Source: an uncultured Arenicella sp.
GTDB taxonomy: Bacteria; Pseudomonadota; Gammaproteobacteria; Arenicellales; Arenicellaceae
Direction: 5' to 3'
DNA: 41,079 bases
NCBI GenBank assembly: GCA_937918955.1
Contig: CAKZRZ010000145.1
Coordinates: forward strand, 1-41,079
Positions 19,430-27,523 of the stretch are shown piece after piece. Within the stretch, counting starts at the first letter, position 1; every line of letters starts with the position of its first letter. The notes beneath the pieces were generated by a model. That model was not told the origin of the DNA. It ran no database searches and saw nothing but the letters and a program-made list of their open reading frames with translations. The position numbers and the translations under genes are program-made.

Positions 19430-19784
19430 GCTTATACTCGTAAACTCGACATGCCTATACGGCATTTTCTGGGGCTTCAATGAAGGTTGAGAACGTTACC
19501 ATTGCAAGCGATCTATTTGAAGTGATTTACAGCGTCTTTGAGCTCGAAAATCAGTAATTTTTAGATGTATAAGTCATTTACCAGCGTGTTGGTGCAAATC
19601 GACTTAATCGGCCAACGTATATATAGGTTTAGCAAGTATTCGAGTTGATCTCTGATTTAGCTAACATCGAACGTCAATCTGCACCTTGACCAAGCAAGAA
19701 AGTTCAGTCTAAGGTTGCAAGCAAGCTCACGCCAATTTTCCCGAGATGTGCAAGATTGCAAGCTAAACCGAGGTCTTGCTTATT
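19430..19784. other. purK-hydroxylase intergenic region
   Basis: Divergent genes flank this stretch of about 355 nt. It should contain two promoters, but none stands out; a TTGACC at 19686-19691 has no good partner. The octamer TTGCAAGC occurs three times (19502, 19715 and 19756). The same octamer also occurs near 11668, so it may only be common in this genome. Confidence 0.4.
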
Positions 19785-20597
19785 ATGATAGTTAGCGACG
19801 AACAACAAGCGACAATACGATTGAGCGTATTCATAGGCGTATTCACCCTGATGGCACTTTTAGAAGTGTTTGCGCCAAAAAAGGAGCGCTCCTTGCCACG
19901 AGGCAAACGGTGGCTAACTAACTGGTCTTTGGTAATCATCAATAGCGTCAGCCTGCGCTTCTTAATACCCCTATTTGCCGTTAGTGTGGCGCAGCAAGTA
20001 GATCAATCAGGCTGGGGGCTATTCAACTTTCTAGAATTACCTTTCTGGCTTGAATGTGTATTGGCCATTATTGTTCTAGACATGCTAATTTACTGGCAGC
20101 ACGTCGCCTCGCACCATCTACCCGTCTTGTGGCGTGTTCACAAAGTACATCATGCCGATCGAGATATTGATGTGACTACTGGCGCACGTTTTCACCCAAT
20201 CGAAATCGGCTTATCTATGCTGTATAAGTTTGTCTGTATCATCATTTTAGGTACGCCAGCCTTAGCCGTCTTCATCTTCGAAGTTTTATTGAACGCCTCG
20301 GCAATGTTTAACCATTCAAATGTGCGTTTAACAAAAGGGCTTGATGCGCTTGTGCGCAAGTTTATCGTCACGCCAGACATGCATCGCGTACACCATTCAA
20401 TCATCGTACCTGAAACCAATAGCAACTATGGCTTCTTCTTATCTGCTTGGGATCGACTATTTGGTAGCTACATAGACCAACCGCAAAAAGGTCACGCCGA
20501 CATGATCATTGGCTTAGAAGAACATCAAGATGAGCAACCGACTTCGCTGTTGTGGAGCCTAAAAGCGCCGTTTATAAAACCGCTTAACAAACAATGA
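19785..20597 (+). CDS. Fatty acid hydroxylase/sterol desaturase family membrane enzyme
   Basis: Integral membrane di-iron enzyme of about 270 residues. The histidine clusters of the superfamily are present: HVASHHLPVLWRVHKVHH, HSNVRL and HRVHHS, with FHPIE between them. Several membrane segments precede and separate these. Relatives hydroxylate or desaturate lipids, sterols or carotenoids; the substrate here is unknown. The ATG at 19785 is 11 nt after a GAGG site; TTG 19776 is an alternative. Its stop overlaps the start of the first rhodanese gene (ATGA), showing translational coupling. Confidence 0.85.
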   Translation: MIVSDEQQATIRLSVFIGVFTLMALLEVFAPKKERSLPRGKRWLTNWSLVIINSVSLRFLIPLFAVSVAQQVDQSGWGLFNFLELPFWLECVLAIIVLDMLIYWQHVASHHLPVLWRVHKVHHADRDIDVTTGARFHPIEIGLSMLYKFVCIIILGTPALAVFIFEVLLNASAMFNHSNVRLTKGLDALVRKFIVTPDMHRVHHSIIVPETNSNYGFFLSAWDRLFGSYIDQPQKGHADMIIGLEEHQDEQPTSLLWSLKAPFIKPLNKQ

Positions 20598-21148
20598 AAA
20601 AAATCTTACTAATCACAGCCTGCGTACTCACAATCATCACTGCTGGCGCCATGGTATTAGTCAAACCATTGCTAAACCCTTCTTTAGAGAGAATTCACAC
20701 ACACATTGTCTCTGAACATCAAAATATATCCCACCTTAGCGCCGAGGAATTTGAAGATATAGATTCAGACAATATCGTGTTGTTCGACGTTCGAGAACCC
20801 GACGAATATGAAGTAAGCCATATCGGTGGCGCAATACAAATTCAACCAAACATCGATGTCGACGAATTCGACGAAGACTATGGCGAGTTGCTCGATGGTA
20901 AAACGGTGGTTTTCTATTGCTCTGTTGGGCGTCGCTCCTCAGATTTATTAGCGCGCCTCGATCCCTTGCTTAAAAGCTCAGGAGCTCAAGCATCGGCCAA
21001 TCTTAAAGGTGGCATCTTTAACTGGGTCAACCAGAACAAAAAACTCGTTGGCGACAAAGTACACCCCTACAACGCGTATTGGGGCCGCTTAGTTGAAGAT
21101 TCGTCGAACATCGCTTACAAACCGGAGAACCAACATGAAAACCCTTAG
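20594..21148 (+). CDS. Membrane-anchored rhodanese-domain protein
   Basis: The 184-residue protein has an N-terminal membrane segment (about 4-24) and one rhodanese domain: LSAEEFEDIDSDNIVLFDVR, EYEVSHIGGAIQI, and the active-site loop YCSVGRRS with the catalytic cysteine. Rhodaneses pass sulfane sulfur or related groups; position outside the inner membrane is expected from the anchor. The start overlaps the hydroxylase stop by 4 nt and its end overlaps the next rhodanese by 14 nt. The C-terminal tail after the domain (about 150-184) is polar and not part of the core fold. Confidence 0.85.
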   Translation: MKKILLITACVLTIITAGAMVLVKPLLNPSLERIHTHIVSEHQNISHLSAEEFEDIDSDNIVLFDVREPDEYEVSHIGGAIQIQPNIDVDEFDEDYGELLDGKTVVFYCSVGRRSSDLLARLDPLLKSSGAQASANLKGGIFNWVNQNKKLVGDKVHPYNAYWGRLVEDSSNIAYKPENQHENP

Positions 21149-21611
21149 AGCTATTAATGAACATCCGGCGTTAAGCTGCGCGCGCGAAACTTGCGCAATA
21201 GTGCTAATAGCAATATTGCTAATGTCGCTAGCTCTAAAAAGCGCAAACGCCAGCGACATTACTGGCACCTTCAAGAATGGCGTATACCATGTAAACGCCG
21301 TAGAGGCTCACTCCTTACTAAGCAATAGCAAAACCGTCCAAGTGCTAGACGTTCGAACACCGCGAGAATTTCAACAAGGGCACATCGAAGGCGCTATCAA
21401 TGTCGATTATTACGCTGATGACTTTGCCGAACAGCTAACGGCCTTAGACCCAAACATTGAATACCTTATACACTGCCGTTCAGGCGTTCGCAGTGGCAAA
21501 TCCTTGGCTATTTTGAAGTCTGTTGGGATCAAAAAGCTAATACACCTTGATGGCGGAATAAAGGCATGGCTTTCCAGTGGATTTCCGCTGACGGCCCTCT
21601 ATGATAACTAA
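21135..21611 (+). CDS. Exported rhodanese-domain protein
   Basis: The start is ATG 21135, 7 nt after a GGAG site (21124-21127), and gives 158 residues. An N-terminal hydrophobic stretch (AIVLIAILLMSLALKSANAS) looks like a signal peptide. A single rhodanese domain follows, with VQVLDVRTPREFQQGHIEGA and the loop HCRSGVRSGK that carries the catalytic cysteine. The gene overlaps the previous rhodanese gene by 14 nt, so the three genes form one unit. The two rhodaneses differ enough to be separate paralogues rather than a recent duplication. Confidence 0.87.
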   Translation: MKTLRAINEHPALSCARETCAIVLIAILLMSLALKSANASDITGTFKNGVYHVNAVEAHSLLSNSKTVQVLDVRTPREFQQGHIEGAINVDYYADDFAEQLTALDPNIEYLIHCRSGVRSGKSLAILKSVGIKKLIHLDGGIKAWLSSGFPLTALYDN

Positions 21612-21734
21612 ACCTCAGGTGATTCGATTTAAATTGGCCGTAAAATCGCCAAAATACATAGCAAAATCAAGCAAGAAACCCCTTAAAAAGTGCCTAAAAT
21701 TGTGCCCCAAGTTTTGACTTTTAATCGCTAGTAC

Positions 21735-22034
21735 ATGTTAAGCTACGCGCGTATGACTAAGCTCGCCCCACAAATACTATTCGCATTGTTGCTACTGCTG
21801 TCTCAGACGGCACTGGTGTCGCATGATGTTGACCATTTGGGCAATGCACATAATGAATTGTGCACGGTTTACGTTTCTCAAGATCAGAGCGCAGATGGCC
21901 CAGCCATCTGTAGTGAGACGACAACTCATTCCTTCGAGCAAGATTTTACTCTTGGCTTCAACTATCCAGTCAAGCCAGTATTAAACTCTGCCTACGCCTC
22001 GCGCGCACCGCCTAATACGATTTTTTCTTCATAA
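21735..22034 (+). CDS. Small exported His/Cys protein before the TonB receptor
   Basis: A 99-residue product, or 93 residues if started at the in-frame ATG 21753. It has a hydrophobic signal peptide (about residues 8-28) and then a short histidine-rich stretch, SHDVDHLGNAHNELC, plus a second cysteine at AICSE. Small proteins of this type are often seen next to metal uptake or efflux genes. I recognise no named domain. The TonB receptor starts 93 nt later on the same strand. The role as a periplasmic metal-binding protein is inference from His/Cys content and context. A TTGACT at 21714-21719 could be part of its promoter. Confidence 0.65.
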   Translation: MLSYARMTKLAPQILFALLLLLSQTALVSHDVDHLGNAHNELCTVYVSQDQSADGPAICSETTTHSFEQDFTLGFNYPVKPVLNSAYASRAPPNTIFSS

Positions 22035-22091
22035 AACAGGGCTAATGCTCTAACCCTCAGCTGCATCATAGGATTCAGTTGTTTCCTGTTA

Positions 22092-22108
22092 TTCGACTTT
22101 GTGTCGAA
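22092..22108. promoter_or_regulatory. Inverted repeat in the TonB-receptor leader
   Basis: TTCGAC and GTCGAA flank 5 nt, just upstream of the AAGG ribosome site (22118-22121). It may bind a regulator or fold in the mRNA; it does not match a Zur or Fur consensus that I can recall. Confidence 0.35.
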
Positions 22109-22127
22109 ATCGTACTTAAGGCTAATC

Positions 22128-24251
22128 ATGTTAAAAAAATCAGCATACGCTGTGCTACTTGCTAGTACCGCAATCTCGCCTGCGTTGTTTGCGCAGTCTC
22201 AATCAAACGAGCTTGAAGAAGTTCAAATTATCGCTCATCCGCTAGCTGAAGATGGCACGGCTCAATCAATTACCACGCTCAAAGGCGAAGAATTGGCACG
22301 TAACGTTCAAGCAACTCTAGGTGAAACCTTATCTGGTGAGCCTGGCATCCAATCCGCAAGCTTTGGCACCGCGGTTGGCCGCCCTATCATTCATGGCCTA
22401 GCCGGCCCACGCGTCAAGACCACGGTTGACCGCATTGATACCCTCGATGTCTCAGTAACCAGTGGCGACCACGCTGTTGGCGTTGAGCCATTCATTAGTG
22501 ACCAAATTACCGTGCTACGCGGATCGAGCACCTTGCTTTATGGTAGCGGCGCAATTGGCGGCGTCGTTGATGCAAGTACCTTACGTGTACATTCGGAAGT
22601 TCCTGAAGAAACTACCGGTCGCGTTCAATTACGAGCCGCTGACAACGCTGATGCTCGCAATGGCGCGTTTGTTCTAGACGCACCTTTGAGCGATTCAGTA
22701 GTGTTGCATTTAGACGGTTTCCTAAGCGATGCGGATGATTACGATATTCCAGGTTTTGCCGAATCGGCCTTTCAAATTGCGGCTGAAGAAGCTGAAGAAG
22801 AAGGCCATGACGAAGACGAAGAAGGCCACGATGAAGAAGAAGAGGAAGCTTTCGGTATTTTGGAAGGCAGTCGAGTAGAACGACGTGGTGCGGCTATTGG
22901 CCTAAGTACCGTTGGCGAAAACGGTTTTGCGGGCTTTACCATCAGCACGTTTGATGCCGAATACGGATTGGTCGGCGGCCACGGTCACGAAGAAGAAGAG
23001 GGCCATGACGAAGAGGAAGGTCACGACGAGGAAGGTCACGACGAGGAAGAGGAAGAAGGGGAAGGCCCAGGCATCATTGACCTAGAGCAAACCCGCTTTG
23101 ACTTTGAAGCTCAGCTTAACGCACCTTTCGCAGGCGTCGATAGCATCAACTTTCGTATCGGTGTTAACGACTATGAACACTCTGAAATCGAACCAAATGG
23201 CGAAGTTGGTACGCTCTTCGAAAACGATGCATGGGAAGCTCGAGTTGAACTGCGCCACCAAGAAATTGCAGGTTTTGAAGGCACAATCGGTCTACAACTT
23301 AACGACCGTGAATTCAGCGCAATAGGTGAAGAAGCTTTCGTCGCCCCCGTTGATAGTGACGGTGTAGGCCTTTTTTGGGTTGGTCAGCGTAACTTTGGAA
23401 ACCTACAGTTTGAAACAGGGCTCCGCGTAGAGCAGACCGACTATCAGCCTAGTGGCGCAGGCTTAAGTGATACAGACTTCGATACAGTCAGCGCTTCTTT
23501 TGGCCTTGTACAATCGGTAAACGAAGAGTTCACAGTTTCAGCACTACTCGACATTGCTAACCGAGCACCTACTATTGAAGAGCTCTTTAGTAATGGGCCG
23601 CACTTAGCGACTCAAGCATTTGAAATTGGCGACCCTAACCTACAGGAAGAAGGCGTAACCGGCTTAACGTTATCCACCGGCTATACCAGTGAATTTATTC
23701 AATTGGATGCCAGCGTTTATATTTTGGACTTCTCCGATTACATCTACGAGCTAAACACCGGTGAAGAAGAAGACGACCTACCGGTATTCCAATTTCAACA
23801 AGATGACGCTCGCTTTACCGGCATTAACCTTAAGGGCTTAGTTCACTTAGGTGTTTTCGGCGAAGGTGACTTAGATCTAAACTTCCTTTTAGATACAGTT
23901 CGCGGCGAAGTAGAAGTGGGTTCTGGAGTTGACCAAAACCTACCACGAATTCCAGCGTCACGTACGGGCCTAGGCTTATCTTGGGTAAACGAACAATGGA
24001 ACTTACGAGCTGACTACTTACGGGTTGATAATCAAGACCGCATTGCGTCGTTTGAATTGCCCACAGACAGCTATGATGATTTAAGCGTATTTATCCAACG
24101 TAAGATCGAAATTGCCAACTCTGAATTGAGTATTTTCCTTCACGGACGTAATCTGACCGACGACGAGCAGCGTCATCACGGATCTATCGTTAAAGACTTC
24201 GCGCCAGCGCCAGGTCGACGTGTGGAGCTTGGGCTTAGATTAGACTTCTAA
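22128..24251 (+). CDS. TonB-dependent outer-membrane receptor, ZnuD-like
   Basis: Outer-membrane transporter of 707 residues that takes up a metal or metal complex using TonB energy. ATG 22128, 6 nt after AAGG, opens a clear signal peptide ending at LFAQS. A plug domain follows (TLGETLSGEPGIQS, GRPIIHGLAGPRV, VLRGSSTLLYGSGAIGGVV), then a beta-barrel with a closing LRLDF. The plug and loops resemble ZnuD, the zinc receptor of Neisseria. Two loop regions are unusually rich in Glu, Asp, His and Gly (DNA 22780-22850 and 22975-23070), with repeated GHDE units, which suggests divalent metal capture. Zinc is most likely; copper or another metal remains possible beside a cus operon. Confidence 0.88.
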   Translation: MLKKSAYAVLLASTAISPALFAQSQSNELEEVQIIAHPLAEDGTAQSITTLKGEELARNVQATLGETLSGEPGIQSASFGTAVGRPIIHGLAGPRVKTTVDRIDTLDVSVTSGDHAVGVEPFISDQITVLRGSSTLLYGSGAIGGVVDASTLRVHSEVPEETTGRVQLRAADNADARNGAFVLDAPLSDSVVLHLDGFLSDADDYDIPGFAESAFQIAAEEAEEEGHDEDEEGHDEEEEEAFGILEGSRVERRGAAIGLSTVGENGFAGFTISTFDAEYGLVGGHGHEEEEGHDEEEGHDEEGHDEEEEEGEGPGIIDLEQTRFDFEAQLNAPFAGVDSINFRIGVNDYEHSEIEPNGEVGTLFENDAWEARVELRHQEIAGFEGTIGLQLNDREFSAIGEEAFVAPVDSDGVGLFWVGQRNFGNLQFETGLRVEQTDYQPSGAGLSDTDFDTVSASFGLVQSVNEEFTVSALLDIANRAPTIEELFSNGPHLATQAFEIGDPNLQEEGVTGLTLSTGYTSEFIQLDASVYILDFSDYIYELNTGEEEDDLPVFQFQQDDARFTGINLKGLVHLGVFGEGDLDLNFLLDTVRGEVEVGSGVDQNLPRIPASRTGLGLSWVNEQWNLRADYLRVDNQDRIASFELPTDSYDDLSVFIQRKIEIANSELSIFLHGRNLTDDEQRHHGSIVKDFAPAPGRRVELGLRLDF

Positions 24252-24276
24252 GAACAAGAAGGTGTCTCCCTTTAAG

Positions 24277-24319
24277 CGCCCTGCACGTTTAGTCAACGCT
24301 AACGTACAGGGCGTTTTTT
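24277..24319 (+). terminator. Strong rho-independent terminator after the TonB receptor
   Basis: The arm CGCCCTGCACGTT (24277-24289) pairs with AACGTACAGGGCG (24301-24313) with a single mismatch, and six T bases follow at 24314-24319. It lies between the convergent receptor and cusA genes. Confidence 0.88.
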
Positions 24320-24353
24320 ATATACATGATATAAATCAGATTCACATCCAACA

Positions 24354-27300
24354 CTAACTTAATCGACGCCCCACCCACACATAGTATGCAGTGGGTATGA
24401 CGATTAATGTCAACACCATGGTAGACGCCATACCGCCAAGCATCGGTAGAGCGATCCTACGCATTACATCTGCCCCAGGCCCTTGGGTTATAAATATCGG
24501 TGCTAAGCCAATTAAGATCGTTAATACGGTCATTAGTTTAGGTCTCAATCGCATTACTGCACCTTGGTAAATTGCTTCTAAAAATTCGCTCCGAGTTTTT
24601 GGCTTTACTTGGCGTACTTGAGCATCGATATAGAGCATCATAATCACCGCTGTTTCGATCGCAATACCTCCTAAAGCGATAAAACCTACCACTACCGCGA
24701 CCGATAAATTATAACCCGCTAACCAAATAGTCCAGATACCGCCAACCAAACCAAATGGCAGTGCCAACATAATGAGCATAGTGCGATCTAGCTTACCAAA
24801 GTGAAGCATCAGCATTAGAAAAATCAATAACACGGTTGCAGGAACGGCGATACTTAATCGCTCGCTTGCGCGTTGTATTTGTTCATATTGACCTGAAAAC
24901 TCAATCGCAAAGCCAGGCGGAAGTTTTACTGACTCGGCCATGAGTCGACGCGCTTCAGTCACATAGCCGCCAATATCCCGATTCTCGATATCAACGAATA
25001 CCCAACCCGTTAATCGAGCATTTTCAGAACGAATAAGAGGTGGCCCTTCGCTATAGCTAATGGTTGCTAACTCAGCCAAAGGAATATGCGCACCACTTGG
25101 CGTTGGCACTAAAATTCGATTGAGGTCTTCAGGCGTCTCTCTAAATGGCCGGTCATAACGTAGAATAATATTGTAGCGTTCGCGCCCTTCGACTGATTGC
25201 GAAAGCGTCATACCCCCAAGCGCCGTCCTTACCACTGTTTGAAATATGCCCATGTCGATATTGCGCCTGGCTAATTCTGCACGGGTAGGGGTTATCTCTA
25301 AATACTTGCCGCCTAACACTCTGTCTGCAAACGCTGAGCGCGTGCCTGGGATATTGGACGCGACGGCCTCAACATCGCGTGCGATTCGCTCTATTTCGAG
25401 TAAATTATCACCGGTAACTTTTATCCCAATAGGCGTTCTAACGCCGGTAGACACCATGTCCATGCGTATCTTTATTGGGTAGCCCCATGAATTCACTAAG
25501 CCCGGTAAATCCAATGTTTGATTAAGCCTACGAGTAATGTCATCTACCGTTACGCCCGCCGCCCATTCTGATCTAGGCTTAAGCTTAATCCATGTTTCGA
25601 TCATGGTTAATGGTGCTGGGTCGGTTGCTGTATCCGCGCGCCCGGCTTTGCCAAATACTCGTTCTACTTCGGGCACCGTCATGGCAAGTCGGTTAGTTTG
25701 CCCAAGTACTTCGCGCATTTTAGTTGAAGACACACCCGGCAATGTGGTCGGCATATAAAGTAGCTCGCCTTCATACAGCGCGGGCATAAACTCAGTGCCA
25801 ATGTCACGGGCTGGAATGGCCGTACTAATCATGGCTAACGCCGCGAGTGAGAGGGTCAACCATTTAAACTGTAAGGCTTTACGCAATAACGGTTGATACA
25901 GTCTGATAAAAAACCGATTGACTGGGTTTTGGCTTTCTTTGCTAAATTTCCCGCGCATCAGCTTAATCATTAGCACCGGCACTAAGGTGACTGACAAAAT
26001 AGCCGCGAAGGCCATCGCATAGGTCTTGGTGAAGGCGAGTGGGCTAAATAAACGATAGCTTTCACTGGTTAATGCAAACACCGGAAGAAAGGAAACGGTA
26101 ATAATCAGCAGCGAGAAAAATATCCCAGGGCCGACTTCTTGAGCCGCAGCCAATATCTCAGAGTGCCTGACAGCAGGCCTAGCATCAGGCCCTAATTCGG
26201 CTAAGCGGCGGCTGACATTCTCGACCAAAATTATCGAGGCATCGACCATCGCGCCAATGGCAATGGCGATACCGGCAAGGCTCATAATATTGGCAGTTAT
26301 ACCTTGAAAATACATTACTAAAAACGCGCCCAATACACCTAGTGGTAAGGTGATTAGAGCGACCATTGACGAGCGAACATGCAACAAAAATACGAGTATC
26401 ACGAGAGCTACCGCAATACTCTCCTCAACTAATTTGCTTTTAAGATAACTAACCGCGCCCTCAATTAACGGTGAGCGGTCATAGACGGTGACAATTTCGA
26501 CGCCATCAGGCAAACCGCTTTGCAGCTCTTTAAGCTTAACTTTTACTCGATTAATAACCTCAACAGCGTTTTCACCGTCGCGCATTACCACCACACCGGC
26601 AACGGTCTCGCCTTCACCATTTAGCTCAACAATGCCGCGCCTAAGTGCCGGGCCTTCGACGATTCTCGCCACTGACGATAATTGAACTGGCGTACCATCA
26701 CTGGCATAAAGAACAATTTGTTCCAGATCGAGCTTGTCATCAACATACCCCGAAGAGCGAATAACGTACTCGGTCTCACCTTGCTCAAGCACTCGTCCGC
26801 CCACTTCACTTGAAGCGGCCGTAACCGCTTCTGAGACACGCCTTAAAGACACATCGAATGAACGTAACAAGTTAGGGTCTATCAACACTTGATACTCGCG
26901 TACAAAGCCACCAACTGACGCAACTTCTGAAACACCTTGAACCCCAGATAGCTCAAGTTTTAAAAACCAATCTTGTAAAGACCTAAGTTGCGCAAGGTCA
27001 GTATTACCAGTTTTGTCTACTAAGGCATATTGATACACCCAACCGACACCTGTTGCATCGGGCCCCATTGCAGGCAGCGCACCCTCCGGCAGTTGCGACG
27101 TTAACGTCGACAGCGCTTCGAGCACTCGGCTTCTGGCCCAATACTGATCAACATCATCTTCAAAAATGACGTATACGAAGCTGGTGCCAAACATAGAAAC
27201 ACCACGAACATCTTTTGTTTTAGGTAGACCAAGCAAGCTGGCAGATAGCGGATATGTTACTAAGTCTTCAACGATCTGCGGGCTTTGCCCGGGAAAGTCA

Positions 27301-27515
27301 GTGCGGATAATCACTTGTGTATCAGTCAAGTCGGGGATGGCATCGAGTGGCGTTCGCTGCAGAGATAACCAACCAGCAATACCCAATGCGGCACACAGAA
27401 TTAAAACAACCATTTGATTGGCAATCGACCACGCAATGACGTTAGCAATCAGTGATTTTGACGGGTCATTGCTATTCGAAATCACTGGATCGGTGTTTGA
27501 ATGTAAGTCAGACAT
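24354..27515 (-). CDS. cusA: Heavy-metal efflux RND permease, CusA type
   Basis: Inner-membrane proton-driven pump of 1053 residues for metal export through a tripartite channel. Twelve membrane segments are expected, and two large periplasmic loops are present. The fourth segment reads AIAIGAMVDASIILVEN, the form known for copper/silver HME-RND pumps, not the DFG form of zinc/cobalt CzcA. Methionines that can be aligned with the CusA binding triad occur in YMPTTLPGVS, APLTMIETWIKLKP and IRMDMVSTGVRTP. The gene starts 8 nt after the cusB stop, as part of the cus operon. Substrate assignment to Cu(I)/Ag(I) follows from these motifs and is not tested. Confidence 0.9.
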   Translation of the reverse strand: MSDLHSNTDPVISNSNDPSKSLIANVIAWSIANQMVVLILCAALGIAGWLSLQRTPLDAIPDLTDTQVIIRTDFPGQSPQIVEDLVTYPLSASLLGLPKTKDVRGVSMFGTSFVYVIFEDDVDQYWARSRVLEALSTLTSQLPEGALPAMGPDATGVGWVYQYALVDKTGNTDLAQLRSLQDWFLKLELSGVQGVSEVASVGGFVREYQVLIDPNLLRSFDVSLRRVSEAVTAASSEVGGRVLEQGETEYVIRSSGYVDDKLDLEQIVLYASDGTPVQLSSVARIVEGPALRRGIVELNGEGETVAGVVVMRDGENAVEVINRVKVKLKELQSGLPDGVEIVTVYDRSPLIEGAVSYLKSKLVEESIAVALVILVFLLHVRSSMVALITLPLGVLGAFLVMYFQGITANIMSLAGIAIAIGAMVDASIILVENVSRRLAELGPDARPAVRHSEILAAAQEVGPGIFFSLLIITVSFLPVFALTSESYRLFSPLAFTKTYAMAFAAILSVTLVPVLMIKLMRGKFSKESQNPVNRFFIRLYQPLLRKALQFKWLTLSLAALAMISTAIPARDIGTEFMPALYEGELLYMPTTLPGVSSTKMREVLGQTNRLAMTVPEVERVFGKAGRADTATDPAPLTMIETWIKLKPRSEWAAGVTVDDITRRLNQTLDLPGLVNSWGYPIKIRMDMVSTGVRTPIGIKVTGDNLLEIERIARDVEAVASNIPGTRSAFADRVLGGKYLEITPTRAELARRNIDMGIFQTVVRTALGGMTLSQSVEGRERYNIILRYDRPFRETPEDLNRILVPTPSGAHIPLAELATISYSEGPPLIRSENARLTGWVFVDIENRDIGGYVTEARRLMAESVKLPPGFAIEFSGQYEQIQRASERLSIAVPATVLLIFLMLMLHFGKLDRTMLIMLALPFGLVGGIWTIWLAGYNLSVAVVVGFIALGGIAIETAVIMMLYIDAQVRQVKPKTRSEFLEAIYQGAVMRLRPKLMTVLTILIGLAPIFITQGPGADVMRRIALPMLGGMASTMVLTLIVIPTAYYVWVGRRLS

Positions 27516-27523
27516 ACCAGCTC

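Noticed and set aside
19430-19784. PurR operator before purK
   Set aside because: No site close to the known palindrome was found; TTGCAAGC copies do not fit it.
22092-22108. Zur or Fur box before the TonB receptor
   Set aside because: The inverted repeat does not match either consensus.
22780-23070. Repetitive DNA that could look like a repeat array
   Set aside because: The repeats encode GHDE units within the open TonB-receptor frame and have no spacers; not CRISPR.
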